NCBI RefSeq assembly: GCF_004006535.1
Contig: NZ_RLIH01000001.1
Coordinates: 1 to 64,000 of the forward strand
Direction of reading: 5' to 3'
Source of the DNA: Anaerosphaera multitolerans
GTDB taxonomy: Bacteria > Bacillota > Clostridia > Tissierellales > Peptoniphilaceae
DNA length: 64,000 nucleotides
Below are positions 43,363-54,149 of the stretch, one piece after another. A model generated the notes under the pieces. The model was not told the DNA's origin, searched no databases, and was given only the letters and a program-made list of their open reading frames with translations. The position numbers and the translations under genes were made by a program. The first letter of the stretch is position 1. The number at the start of each line of letters is the position of its first letter.

Positions 43363-44670
43363 TTGGAAATTGTAGTTTTAACCTTATTTACACTTTCGCT
43401 TTTAATTTGTATTTTTTTTAATATATCCATTTTATATGCATTAATAATCGGATATATTATATTTTTCTCCTATGCACTACTAAAAAAACACAATCTTTTA
43501 GAAATTTTAAAGATGTCTTTTTTGGGAATTCTAACAATTAAAAATATTTTAATCGTTTTTGTTTTAATAGGTATGTTAACGGCAGTTTGGAGAGCATCGG
43601 GTACCATTGCTTTTATAGTTTTTCATAGCTCCAAATTAATAAGCCCCTCTGCATTTTTACTGGCTATTTTTTTATTAAATTGTTTAATCTCTCTTCTAAT
43701 GGGAACATCCTTTGGTACAGCCGGTACCATGGGTATAATTTCAATGATAATGGCCAACACTTTAAATATAAATCCCCTTTATTCAGGAGGAGCCATATTA
43801 TCAGGCTGTTTCTTTGGAGATCGTTGTTCTCCCATGTCTACAAGCGCTCTACTAATAAGTGAATTAACTAGAACAGACATCTATACAAATATTAAAAATA
43901 TGCTTAAAACATCTATAATTCCCTTTATTGCCGTATGCCTACTCTATATAGCTCTAGGACTTAAGTACAAAGTCAGTACTGTTGATGCAAGTATTTCCAA
44001 CCTGCTATCCAGCAATTTCAATTTACATTGGGTAACTGTAATACCGGCTCTTTTAATAATTATCCTATCTCTTTTAAAGATAAGCGTTAAATACACAATG
44101 GCTTTAAGTATTATAATTTCAAGTATAATCTGCCTTAAACTACAAAATTTGGAATTATCTCAACTGTTAAACTTCCTGCTCACAGGGTACAAAACTTCCA
44201 ATTTGGAAGTAAACAATATTATTAGCGGTGGTGGAATTGCCTCAATGGTAAATGTATTTTTTATAGTCCTTATATCTTCATCCTATGCAGGAATATTTAA
44301 GGGCACAGGTTTATTAGATAACATTAAGGAAAAGATTTTTAAAATAAGTAGAAAATTAAATCCTCTAAAAACTACATTTCTAGTATCAATAGTCACCTCC
44401 ATAGTTGCCTGTAATCAAACTTTGGCAATTATACTTACTGACCAACTTTGTTCCGACATCTATGAGGATAAGGAGATTTTTGCTTTAAATCTTGAAAATA
44501 CTGTAGTAACTATTGCTCCTCTAGTTCCATGGTCCATAGCCAGTGCAGCTCCTCTATCAGCAATAGGAGCCCCCACAGGCAGCATTGTTTTTGCCTTTTT
44601 CCTATACCTTTTGCCCCTTTGGACTTTACTTTATGATTTTAAATTTAAAAAAAATAAAAAACCTGCTTAA
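43363..44670 (+). CDS. NhaC-family antiporter or amino acid transporter
   Basis: A 435-residue polytopic membrane protein of the Na+/H+ antiporter NhaC type. Landmarks are LMGTSFGTAGTMGIISMI near 110, GGAILSGCFFGDRCSPMSTSALL near 137, and the second-half repeat with CNQTLAIILTDQL near 350 and LENTVVTIAPLVPWSIASAAP near 375. The start is TTG, 7 bases after a perfect GGAGG. It is divergent from the TyrR-like regulator and may be under its control. It differs clearly from the neighbouring interrupted NhaC gene, so it is not a recent duplicate. The substrate could be a cation or an amino acid. Confidence 0.85.
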   Translation: MEIVVLTLFTLSLLICIFFNISILYALIIGYIIFFSYALLKKHNLLEILKMSFLGILTIKNILIVFVLIGMLTAVWRASGTIAFIVFHSSKLISPSAFLLAIFLLNCLISLLMGTSFGTAGTMGIISMIMANTLNINPLYSGGAILSGCFFGDRCSPMSTSALLISELTRTDIYTNIKNMLKTSIIPFIAVCLLYIALGLKYKVSTVDASISNLLSSNFNLHWVTVIPALLIIILSLLKISVKYTMALSIIISSIICLKLQNLELSQLLNFLLTGYKTSNLEVNNIISGGGIASMVNVFFIVLISSSYAGIFKGTGLLDNIKEKIFKISRKLNPLKTTFLVSIVTSIVACNQTLAIILTDQLCSDIYEDKEIFALNLENTVVTIAPLVPWSIASAAPLSAIGAPTGSIVFAFFLYLLPLWTLLYDFKFKKNKKPA

Positions 44671-44683
44671 TCCAATAAGCAGG
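44662..44683. terminator. Bidirectional terminator
   Basis: An 8-bp stem (44662-44669 with 44676-44683) has a 6-base loop, an A run before it and a T-rich run after. It overlaps the NhaC gene stop and faces folA from the other side. Confidence 0.85.
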
Positions 44684-44690
44684 CCTATTT

Positions 44691-45203
44691 TTATTTACCT
44701 ATTCTTTCATAATCTACATATTTGTACTTAATTCCTTTATAGTCTTTAATTTCCGACTCCCAAACCACTTTCCAATTTTTATCTTCATCTAAATTTATCA
44801 TTACAGTGTCACTTTTTTCATAGCCTTTTAAAATTTTCGTAATATAAGCCTTGCTGCAATTATTATAAAGCTGCTTAAGTACATTTGCACCGCCAATTAC
44901 AAAAATTTCTCTACCGTCATCTAATTTATTTAACAAGTCATCTAATTCCTCTAGGCTGCCAACAGTATAAGTATCTTCACCATGAATTTCTCTGCTTTTA
45001 GTCAATATTATGTTAGTTCTTCCCTTTAAAGGTCTTTGATTTGGCAAAGCCTCAAAAGTTCTTCTTCCCATAATAATTATATTGCCGTAGGTCAATTCCT
45101 TAAATCGCTTTAAATCTTCCGGAATTTCAACGATTAAACCTCCATCTAAACCTATTGCCCAATTTTCATCAGCAATAAAAATTAAACTCATATTATCTTT
45201 CAT
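44691..45203 (-). CDS. folA: Dihydrofolate reductase
   Basis: Reduces dihydrofolate to tetrahydrofolate with NADPH; needed for thymidylate, purine and methionine synthesis. The 170 residues include the N-terminal MSLIFIADENWAIGLDGGL, the acidic residue in EIPEDLKRFKELT near 30 that protonates the substrate, IIMGRRTFEALP near 43, and VIGGANVLKQL near 103, the NADPH motif. The ATG at 45203 is 6 bases after AGGGG. It is co-oriented with the small membrane protein upstream and separated from it by only 14 bases, so they share a transcript. Confidence 0.93.
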   Translation of the reverse strand: MKDNMSLIFIADENWAIGLDGGLIVEIPEDLKRFKELTYGNIIIMGRRTFEALPNQRPLKGRTNIILTKSREIHGEDTYTVGSLEELDDLLNKLDDGREIFVIGGANVLKQLYNNCSKAYITKILKGYEKSDTVMINLDEDKNWKVVWESEIKDYKGIKYKYVDYERIGK

Positions 45204-45217
45204 TTTCCACCCCTTCT

Positions 45218-45529
45218 TTAATTATATTTTTTCTGAACTATAAAAAAATTTATTACAGCTACAGCTATGGATAAAATAAAAACTATATTTCCCAATTTCA
45301 CTATATTAAAAAAATAGCTTAGACCAATGGCCGCCATTCCAAGAGCTAAAAAGTAAATTACAAGGGCAAATTCCTCACAGTATTTATCTCTTTCCTTTTT
45401 TCTAACATTTTTATATAGAAAGGGTCTTAATAATTCAATTTTATGCTTTTTTCCTATTAGATATCCTCCATAGAAAAATATAACGCCCACCACTATAAAT
45501 ATAAGTGCCATTATTGAAGTACTGTCCAT
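45218..45529 (-). CDS. Small membrane protein, DUF3784-like
   Basis: A 103-residue protein with three predicted membrane helices at about residues 6-24, 53-73 and 77-97. The middle loop is rich in basic and acidic residues (RPFLYKNVRKKERDKYCEEF). The layout resembles DUF3784-family proteins of Firmicutes, small three-helix proteins of unknown role, but the match is loose. GGAGG lies before the ATG. It is the first gene of a pair with folA. I cannot assign a function. Confidence 0.6.
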   Translation of the reverse strand: MDSTSIMALIFIVVGVIFFYGGYLIGKKHKIELLRPFLYKNVRKKERDKYCEEFALVIYFLALGMAAIGLSYFFNIVKLGNIVFILSIAVAVINFFIVQKKYN

Positions 45530-45904
45530 CTTATCCTCCTAGAATTATAATAATTAAATTATAGCACATTATCTTTTAATTATTTTAACTCTAATTACTC
45601 ACATACTAAAAGTTTACAAATATCCAGGACTTTACTAAAAATTTAAAATTACATTAACTATACAATAGTTACCCACTGAAATTAATATTCTAAACTCAGA
45701 TTTAAAATTTGTCTGTATTGCTAAAATACTGAAGATACTCTATAAATATACCGCCAATAAATCCTATAATTTAAAAAATTAAAACTTTTAACAAAGAAAT
45801 AACTTTACATTTCGACAAAATACTATACCTTTTATTTACTCCATATACATAGTTTATTTACTTCTCTTTGATATATTCTATTTAAATTAACAAGGAGGAT
45901 TTAT
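45530..45904. other. Gap between divergent genes
   Basis: A 375-base AT-rich stretch with no credible gene on either strand. It should carry the promoters of the small membrane protein gene and of the alkaline phosphatase gene. A TGA-TATATT at 45869-45877 could be an extended -10 for the phosphatase. TTAACA and TTTACA hexamers occur near 45788 and 45804, but their spacing does not fit a PhoP box. Confidence 0.4.
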
Positions 45905-47521
45905 ATGAAATTTAGTAAAAAGTTGTCAGTTATTGCCCTTTCGGCTGTCTTGCTACTACCTTCCAACGTATTTGCAAAGACTGAAGATTACGGCAGTGCC
46001 AAAAATGTAATAGTTATGATTCCCGATGGAATGAATATTGAATCTCTTACCACTTCCCGATGGATGAGTGATGATTTCAGCCTAACTCTTGATTCAATGG
46101 CTACGGGATTAGTTAGGACTAACAACGCCAATACGCCAATTGCAGATTCGGCTCCTGCAGGAACTGCCATGGCTACAGGAGTTAAAACGGAATCTCCCTT
46201 TGTAGGAACCTACCCTTCAAGTGCATCTATGCCCGGAGCGGAAACCTTTGAAGAAAAGCGAAGTAAAATGCCTATTGCAAACGTACTTGAAGGGGCTAAA
46301 AGATTGGAAAAATCTACGGGAATAATTTCCACTTCCAACATTCAACATGCAACACCTGCTGACTTTTCAGCTCACCATATTAACAGAAATGCCATGGAGG
46401 AATTAGCCGAGCAGCAAGTATATCAAGATATGGATGTAGTATTGGGAGCAGGTTCCAAGTACTTGGAAAAGGAAAATCGTAAAGATGGAGAGGATTTAAT
46501 CGCTGAATTAAAAACTCTTGGATACGATTATATAACCACACCCACCGAACTAAAAAACTCCACTTCAGATAAAATTTGGGGAATGTTTGGCGAAACAGAG
46601 CTTAGCTATGATATTGACAGAAATCCGGAAGAAGAACCCTCTCTTGCTGAAATGACAGAAAAGGCTCTTGAAGTACTATCTAAAAATGACAAGGGATTTT
46701 TCCTGATGGTTGAAGGTTCTAAAATAGACTGGGCGGCTCATGCCAATGATCCTGTGGGAATAAAGTCCGACGTACTTTCCTTTGACAAAGCAGTTAAAGT
46801 AGCTAAAGAATTTGCCGATAAAAATAAGGACACAGTAATTATTGCTGCAGCCGACCATGGAACGGGAGGAATGACCTTTGGAAATAACACCATAGCCAAA
46901 GGATATGACAAGGCTCCCTTAGAAGAATTTACTAAACACATTAAAAGCGCAAAATTTACAGGGCAGGAATTTGAAAATAAACTTAATGCTGAAAAATCTA
47001 ACGTTAAGGAACTCATGGCTGAGGGTTACGGAATAGAGGACTTAACTGAAGAAGAAATTAACTCCGTAAAAACAGCCAAGGATGTACAGGCAGCTGTCGG
47101 AAAAATAGTAAGCTCAAGATCTAACATAGGTTGGACTACAGGAGGTCACGTTGGAGGAGATGTGGCACTTTACTGCTACTCCACTGCAGAGGGCGCAGAA
47201 GTTTTAAGCGGAACAGTTCACAATGCCGAAATCGGAAAATATGTAGAAGATCTATTTGATATGGACCTTAAAAAACTCACTGATGAACTTTACATTCCTG
47301 CCAGAGAAGGCTTTGAATCAAAGGGAGCTACAGTGGACTATGTAATGGAAAGCAAAGGAAATGCAGAGCTAGTAGTTACTAAGGATACTACAACATTAAG
47401 ATTTCCAATGTATAAAAACTATGCAATAGTTGGAGATAAAGAAGTGGAATTAAATGGTCTTGTAATTCACAATGGCGATAAAGTCTACGTTCCTCAAAGC
47501 GCCATAGATTTAATAAAGTAA
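45905..47521 (+). CDS. Secreted alkaline phosphatase with C-terminal copper-amine-oxidase-like domain
   Basis: A 538-residue exported phosphomonoesterase. A signal peptide spans residues 1-24 (basic MKFSKK, then a hydrophobic core ending VFAKT). The metal site starts at VMIPDGMN near 37, the phosphorylated serine is in IADSAPAGTAMATG near 80, and further ligands are in QHATPADFSAHH near 149, VEGSKIDWAAHAND near 271, ADHGTGG near 316 and TTGGHVGGD near 414. The last 50 residues (TLRFPMYKNYAIVGDKEVEL onward) look like the copper-amine-oxidase-N-like domain often used by Firmicutes as a surface module. GGAGG precedes the ATG. It would scavenge phosphate outside the cell. Confidence 0.92.
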   Translation: MKFSKKLSVIALSAVLLLPSNVFAKTEDYGSAKNVIVMIPDGMNIESLTTSRWMSDDFSLTLDSMATGLVRTNNANTPIADSAPAGTAMATGVKTESPFVGTYPSSASMPGAETFEEKRSKMPIANVLEGAKRLEKSTGIISTSNIQHATPADFSAHHINRNAMEELAEQQVYQDMDVVLGAGSKYLEKENRKDGEDLIAELKTLGYDYITTPTELKNSTSDKIWGMFGETELSYDIDRNPEEEPSLAEMTEKALEVLSKNDKGFFLMVEGSKIDWAAHANDPVGIKSDVLSFDKAVKVAKEFADKNKDTVIIAAADHGTGGMTFGNNTIAKGYDKAPLEEFTKHIKSAKFTGQEFENKLNAEKSNVKELMAEGYGIEDLTEEEINSVKTAKDVQAAVGKIVSSRSNIGWTTGGHVGGDVALYCYSTAEGAEVLSGTVHNAEIGKYVEDLFDMDLKKLTDELYIPAREGFESKGATVDYVMESKGNAELVVTKDTTTLRFPMYKNYAIVGDKEVELNGLVIHNGDKVYVPQSAIDLIK

Positions 47522-47559
47522 AATTTTAACATGCCTTCCTATTTAAATATAGAAAAAAG

Positions 47560-47584
47560 TAACGGGTTAAACGGGTACCCGTTA
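47560..47584 (+). terminator. Terminator of the alkaline phosphatase gene
   Basis: An 8-bp perfect stem (47560-47567 with 47577-47584) is followed immediately by six T. The loop repeats the 5' arm, so two alternative pairings are possible. Confidence 0.88.
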
Positions 47585-47678
47585 TTTTTTATTAAATCTA
47601 AAACTTATAAACACTCCCTCTCTTTACTCTAAGATAATTCTAAGAAAAACTTTATATTTAAAAGTTTAAAATAAAAAA

Positions 47679-47711
47679 CCATGTACCTATTCCCTTAGAA
47701 AAGATACATAG
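47679..47711 (-). terminator. Terminator of the CorA gene
   Basis: Read on the minus strand, a 9-bp stem with two G-U pairs (47703-47711 with 47679-47687) is followed by six T and a further T-rich run. Confidence 0.75.
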
Positions 47712-47748
47712 TTGTACTAAATTAATTTTTATAATAAACTTTAAATTT

Positions 47749-48687
47749 TTAAAGCACTTTTTTCTTCTTTAAAATTGTTATAGTCAAAATTACACTTAAA
47801 ATCATTATTAAAAGGGCTACATAGTAGCCATACCTGCTTTTCAATTCAGGCATATATTCAAAATTCATTCCGTATAATCCCGTTATAACTGTTAGAGGCG
47901 TAGCTACTACAGTAAGTATTGTAAGCTTATTTACTAGATTATTAGTATGAGAAGTTACACTGCTATCGTATATTTCCATTAAATTTTCAGCCATTTCATA
48001 AATATCTGCAGAATATTCATAAAGCTTATTTATTTTAGCGTCAATATTGTGCAAGTATCTTAAATCATCTTTATCAAAAAACTCATTGTCATTTAATACC
48101 AGTTGATCTCCTACATATAAAAGCTGCCGATTTAATTTTTGAACTTGAAAACTTTCATTTTTTATACTAACTATGGAAGTTAACTCAAAGTTATTATGAT
48201 CCTCTAAAATTAAGTTTTCAATATTTGCAAGCTTGGATTCAAAAAAGGAAAGGGCCTCAAACATTTTAGAAAAAACTCTATTTAAAAATTGATAGTATAT
48301 AAATACTGTGGGATTGAATTTTTGAAAATCTGCAGCCATAAATTCCTCTATAATTATCCTTATGTAACTATTATAAATATAATGTAGCTTATCCGATAGA
48401 ATAATTATCATATTCGGATTTAAAATAATATTTACCTTATCAAAGGACAGTTTTCCATCAATACTTTCATAGTAAATAAAATTTAAAAAATCAAAGTCCA
48501 CCATGGATTCATAATGCACTTCCTCGGAAAGCTCCACATATCTGCCATATGATTTTAAGGAGGGTAGATTTTCCTCAGACCAAATCTTAAATTCTTCAAT
48601 ATCGGACATTATTAAATAGTAATTGTTTAAATTCAAATTATTTAAGTCCATTAATTGAATTTTTTCCGTAAGATTGTATATTTTCAT
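47749..48687 (-). CDS. CorA-family magnesium/cobalt transporter
   Basis: A 312-residue divalent-cation channel of the CorA type. A long acidic and helical cytoplasmic domain is followed by two C-terminal membrane helices (about 258-275 and 287-306). The diagnostic YGMNFEYMPEL motif lies in the loop between them, and a basic KKKK tail follows. The N-terminal domain is divergent from E. coli CorA but the size fits. GAGGTG lies before the ATG. It is monocistronic with its own terminator. The ion (Mg2+, Co2+ or export of other metals) cannot be read from the sequence. Confidence 0.87.
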   Translation of the reverse strand: MKIYNLTEKIQLMDLNNLNLNNYYLIMSDIEEFKIWSEENLPSLKSYGRYVELSEEVHYESMVDFDFLNFIYYESIDGKLSFDKVNIILNPNMIIILSDKLHYIYNSYIRIIIEEFMAADFQKFNPTVFIYYQFLNRVFSKMFEALSFFESKLANIENLILEDHNNFELTSIVSIKNESFQVQKLNRQLLYVGDQLVLNDNEFFDKDDLRYLHNIDAKINKLYEYSADIYEMAENLMEIYDSSVTSHTNNLVNKLTILTVVATPLTVITGLYGMNFEYMPELKSRYGYYVALLIMILSVILTITILKKKKVL

Positions 48688-48993
48688 AAATTCACCTCAT
48701 AAAAAGTATAATATTGCCAGCATAATAATTTTTAAAACATCCCACTTTAACTTTTAATACCCAAAAAAGATAGTCAAACTTTAAAATCCAATTTGTTTAT
48801 AGTATTCTAGCAAATAAAATCCATTGTAGTTTATATTCTAACAGATATTTAACTATCAATGTCTCTAAGTTGCTTATAGGGCTTTACTATTTATTTTTCA
48901 CTTTAATTTTAAACCTGCCAATTAAAAAACCAACCTATTGAATTTCTTCAATTTTGGTCGGTTTAATTAAAACTATTTATTCTTCTATAAAAA
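48688..48993. other. Gap between CorA and the V/A-ATPase operon
   Basis: A 306-base AT-rich stretch with no credible gene. It holds the ATPase operon terminator at 48927-48964 and presumably the CorA promoter. I looked for a magnesium riboswitch upstream of CorA and did not see one. Confidence 0.5.
48927..48964 (-). terminator. Terminator of the V/A-ATPase operon
   Basis: On the minus strand a 9-bp stem with one G-U pair (48956-48964 with 48927-48935) encloses a smaller hairpin and is followed by a T run. It lies 29 bases past the subunit D stop. Confidence 0.8.
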
Positions 48994-49626
48994 TTAACTC
49001 TTAATCACTTTTTTCTGTTTCTTGTCTTTTACCTTTTTCAACCTAAAGAAATCCTCTCTTTCTTTTTCAGAAAGAATTTCATCTATTTCCTTAACTATTT
49101 CTTCATACTTTGGAATTTGAATTTTTTCAAGGCCGTTGGCTCTTTTCTGTGTTTTTTTTATTTCCTGAGCTAATCTAAATACGCTGGTTTCAACCTGAGC
49201 CAATTCATATATCAGGTAACGAATGTTCTCCATATTTAAAGAGGCATCATCAAAGGCCGTAGTAGTTCTATGGAAGGAGTATTCCAAATTTTTACCCTTT
49301 TCCTCATAGTGAACTTGAGGAATTTCAACTCCCATTACGGACTTGGAGATAATCTCATAGTCCGGCTCCGGTTTTGAAGTCCTGGCAATGCTGTAAATTT
49401 CCTCTGCCCCCATAGTTACTATGGCATTTTCAAGAGATTCATAAGCTGCCCTAAAGGATTCTTCAATTTTATTTTGTAAATCCTGAGCTTTTTTATTAAG
49501 GTCCATCATCTCCTTAATTAAAACCGTCCTCTTTTTGTCCAGTAGGTTGTAACCCTTTTGAGCTAAATTTAAAGAGGACTTAGCTGCTATTAAGTTGGCC
49601 TTTGTAGGTACTACTTTATTTGCCAT
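48994..49626 (-). CDS. ntpD: V/A-type ATPase subunit D
   Basis: Central-stalk subunit that transmits rotation between the A3B3 head and the membrane ring. A 210-residue, almost entirely helical protein. The N-terminus (NKVVPTKANLIAAKSSLNLA) is the conserved start of the family, and the C-terminal helix ends in a basic KKVKDKKQKK tail, with both ends forming the long coiled coil. A GTG at 49635 lies one base past the subunit B stop, but the family start favours the ATG at 49626. It is the last gene of the nine-gene operon. Confidence 0.92.
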   Translation of the reverse strand: MANKVVPTKANLIAAKSSLNLAQKGYNLLDKKRTVLIKEMMDLNKKAQDLQNKIEESFRAAYESLENAIVTMGAEEIYSIARTSKPEPDYEIISKSVMGVEIPQVHYEEKGKNLEYSFHRTTTAFDDASLNMENIRYLIYELAQVETSVFRLAQEIKKTQKRANGLEKIQIPKYEEIVKEIDEILSEKEREDFFRLKKVKDKKQKKVIKS

Positions 49627-49636
49627 TTTCCTCACA

Positions 49637-51016
49637 TCACCTTATATATTTTTCCTTTAACTTAGGATCAATTCTATCTAAACTTTCTTCAGGTAAAATC
49701 TTTAACAATTCCCATCCTAAATTTAAAGTGTATTCCATATCTCTATTTTCTTCAAAACCCTGGTTTAAAAACCAGCTTTCAAATTCATCTCCGAATTTTA
49801 AATACTTTCTATCTTCTTCAGATAGGTCTTCCGAGCCTATTATTTGTGCCAATGCTCTTATATCCTGCACCTTTGAATAGGAGGCAAATAATTGAGAGGA
49901 TAAATCTCCATGGTCTTCTCTAGTATATCCCTCTCCAATTCCGTCTTTCATAAGTCTTGAAAGTGATGGAAGTACATCAATGGGCGGATAGATTCCCGAT
50001 TGGTTTAAATCTCTTGAAAGCACTATCTGCCCCTCTGTAATATAACCTGTAAGGTCGGGAAGAGGGTGAGTTATATCGTCATTAGGCATAGTTAGAATCG
50101 GAATTAAGGTTACAGATCCTTCAATTCCCTTAATCATACCGGCTCTTTCATAGAGCATTGCCAAATTTGAATATAGGTATCCCGGATAGCCCTTACGCGA
50201 AGGAACTTCTTCTCTTGAAGAGGAAACTTCTCTTAATGCTTCTCCATAGGAGGTAATGTCCGTCATTATAACCAATACGTGTTTATGTTCCTCATAGGCT
50301 AGGTACTCCGCTGCTGTCAAAGCGCATTTAGGAGCTATTAACCTTTCCATTATGGGATCATCTGCATAGTTTACATACATTACCACCTTTTCAGATACTC
50401 CGGCATTGTTAAAGGTTTGGAAAAAATAATTTGCCTCATCATGTTTTACTCCTATTGCTGCAAATACAATGGCAAAATCTCCTCCTTCAGAACCCTCCTC
50501 AGCTATTTTAGCCTGTCTTACTATTTGAGCTGCAAGTTCATTATGAGGAAGACCTGAGCCAGAAAATATGGGAAGCTTCTGTCCTCTTATTAAAGTCATA
50601 AGTGCATCTATAGAGGAAATTCCCGTTTGAATATAATTTCTGGGATAGCGTCTTGATACGGGATTTATAGGTCTTCCGTTTATATTGTAAAATTTATCGG
50701 AATAGATGTCTCCTCCCTTGTCAATAGGTCTTCCTATTCCGTCAAAGGTACGTCCCAAAATTTCCTTTGATAGCGGAATTTCAAAGGGTCTGTTTTCAAA
50801 AAGCACTCTGGAGTTATTTGTGGAAACGCCTAAATTATCTCCAAAGACTTGTACTAAGGCGGAATCTCCATCTATCTTTACAACTTGTCCCATCATTTCC
50901 CTGCTGTCTTCAGTGGACTTTATCCTAACTACCTCGCCAAAGGAAACTCTGTGTAAATTGGAAAGTTCAATAAGCGAGCCTTCAACTTTATCTAATTGTA
51001 AATATTCTTTTTTCAT
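49637..51016 (-). CDS. ntpB: V/A-type ATPase subunit B
   Basis: Non-catalytic nucleotide-binding-like subunit of the head, 459 residues. Family motifs include [13 protein letters not shown] near 88, the [22 protein letters not shown] stretch near 116 (beginning of the P-loop-like domain, which lacks a true Walker A), [14 protein letters not shown] near 153, [22 protein letters not shown] near 250, and [20 protein letters not shown] near 273. It starts 4 bases after subunit A, and the stop of A is part of its ribosome binding region. Confidence 0.95.
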   Translation of the reverse strand: MKKEYLQLDKVEGSLIELSNLHRVSFGEVVRIKSTEDSREMMGQVVKIDGDSALVQVFGDNLGVSTNNSRVLFENRPFEIPLSKEILGRTFDGIGRPIDKGGDIYSDKFYNINGRPINPVSRRYPRNYIQTGISSIDALMTLIRGQKLPIFSGSGLPHNELAAQIVRQAKIAEEGSEGGDFAIVFAAIGVKHDEANYFFQTFNNAGVSEKVVMYVNYADDPIMERLIAPKCALTAAEYLAYEEHKHVLVIMTDITSYGEALREVSSSREEVPSRKGYPGYLYSNLAMLYERAGMIKGIEGSVTLIPILTMPNDDITHPLPDLTGYITEGQIVLSRDLNQSGIYPPIDVLPSLSRLMKDGIGEGYTREDHGDLSSQLFASYSKVQDIRALAQIIGSEDLSEEDRKYLKFGDEFESWFLNQGFEENRDMEYTLNLGWELLKILPEESLDRIDPKLKEKYIR

Positions 51017-51020
51017 TTAA

Positions 51021-52780
<1,760 letters not shown>

Positions 52781-52784
<4 letters not shown>

Positions 52785-53407
52785 TTATCTTCACCAGCTT
52801 TTTTTAATGCGAAATGGAGAAGTTTACCAATATCATACCTGCTGTCCTCTATTTTATTCCTTAAAGTACAATCTATAACATAGGTGTTTTCAAAATTTGA
52901 CAATGTAAATCCGCCGATGTCTCTTAAAGAAAGTTCTTGAAATTCCAGTTTCATTCCTTTCTTCTCTCCAATTTCTCTAAACTTCTTTGTAAATTTCTCC
53001 TCATCTTCTTTTAAAATTTCCACTTTGTATTCTCCCGGACCAATATCTTCAATAGCCCTTTTAAATACACCTTCTATAAAATACTCATATTCCTCGGTTT
53101 TTGTAAAGTTAAAAGCCTTTTCACAAAGCTCTTGGATAAGCTCACTTAAAAGTTCCTCATCTTTTTGAAGTTCAAGTATTCTCCCCTCTTCATTGGCTTG
53201 GGTGATTCTCTCACTTCCCTGTCTCTTTGCCAAATGAATTCTTCTACTTATAACTTCGGATTTCATATCCTCTAGCTCTTTTTCTTTACTTTGCAATTCT
53301 ATTTTAATTCTGTCTTGCTCAGCTTTAAGCTTTTCCCTACATTCCCTTTCCTTATCAAGAAATACGATTTTTTCAAAAATATTTATTTTATTTTCAAGTA
53401 AAATCAT
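52781..53407 (-). CDS. ntpE: V/A-type ATPase subunit E
   Basis: Peripheral-stalk subunit of 208 residues. The first half is a charged coiled coil (ECREKLKAEQDRIKIELQSK and following), and the C-terminal half is a mixed fold ending in IGGFTLSNFENTYVIDCTLR, typical of V-type E subunits where it binds the B subunit. It lies between F and A in the operon and overlaps A by 4 bases. The N-terminal part is less conserved, but context leaves little doubt. Confidence 0.87.
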
Positions 53408-53418
53408 GCCATCCCTCT

Positions 53419-53727
53419 TTAATCAACTTTAATTCCCACAGACTCTTTAATATATCTCATTATTAAATCTCTGTCCTTTAAACCGCTCCTATCAGGTACT
53501 GCCACTACTAAGGGCAACTTTCTCGAAAGCTTCACCTCTATAACGTCTCTTTCAATTTCCTTAAAGTCATCTTCCGTTAAGATAATAATTCCAATATTTT
53601 CACTGTTTTTGTATTTTTTAAAATTCTCTTTAAGAACTTCTTTATTTTTACAGTAAATGCCCTCAATTCCTGAAAGTCTAAGCCCTGCTAAGACGTCCAT
53701 ATTTCTTGAAATTACCAGTGATTTCAT
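53419..53727 (-). CDS. ntpF: V/A-type ATPase subunit F
   Basis: Small central-stalk subunit, 102 residues, with a Rossmann-like fold. IIILTEDDFKEIERDVIEVK and KLPLVVAVPDRSGLK are typical of V/A-type F subunits (called NtpG in Enterococcus hirae). Its ATG overlaps the stop codon of the K subunit gene by one base (TAATG), so the two are coupled. It links the D shaft to the membrane ring and can regulate rotation. Confidence 0.87.
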   Translation of the reverse strand: MKSLVISRNMDVLAGLRLSGIEGIYCKNKEVLKENFKKYKNSENIGIIILTEDDFKEIERDVIEVKLSRKLPLVVAVPDRSGLKDRDLIMRYIKESVGIKVD

Positions 53728-54149
53728 TACAATCTACCCAATATTAAGATGGATATTATAAGTCCGTAGATGGCAATACCTTCAGCCAATCCTATAAATA
53801 TTAAAGTCTTACCGAAAAGGGAGGGATCTTCAGAAACTGCACCTATGGCTGAAGAGCCTACATTTCCTACTGCAATTCCCGTTCCCAAAGCTGCAAGTCC
53901 TGTTGAAAGTGCTGCTCCTAAAAAGCCAAGTCCGCTTGATGAAGTAGGTGTTGCCGATGCGGCACTTACACTATGAGGTATCACTACTATTAAAGCCAAA
54001 GCTAAAGTCGGTATAAAGGCTAATAGATTAAACTTTATAAATCTTTTTAACTTCTTGCTACTCCCCTCTTTTGCCGCATAATTATAATATATTCCAACTC
54101 CAATAGTACTTAAAATTATTATTGTAGCTACAATTAAAATCTTTTCCAT
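53727..54149 (-). CDS. ntpK: V/A-type ATPase rotor-ring subunit K (c)
   Basis: Membrane ring proteolipid, 140 residues. Residues about 75-140 form the ion-carrying hairpin: GLGFLGAALSTGLAALGTG and GKTLIFIGLAEGIAIYGL, with the ion-binding glutamate near residue 123. Ahead of it are one membrane helix (2-24), a short basic loop (SSKKLKR) and a second helix (about 42-66) ending in a small-residue, serine-rich linker. Classic K subunits either duplicate the hairpin (about 156 residues) or have one hairpin (about 80). This one has a single hairpin with an added two-helix N-terminus. Ion specificity is not certain. Confidence 0.88.
   Translation of the reverse strand: MEKILIVATIIILSTIGVGIYYNYAAKEGSSKKLKRFIKFNLLAFIPTLALALIVVIPHSVSAASATPTSSSGLGFLGAALSTGLAALGTGIAVGNVGSSAIGAVSEDPSLFGKTLIFIGLAEGIAIYGLIISILILGRL

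Noticed and set aside
45786-45820. PhoP box upstream of the alkaline phosphatase gene
   Set aside because: TTAACA and TTTACA are present, but their spacing is 16 bases, not the 11-base period of a PhoP box, and a third repeat is missing.
48688-48993. Magnesium-sensing riboswitch upstream of CorA
   Set aside because: No conserved helices or motifs of a known magnesium riboswitch could be recognised in the AT-rich leader.
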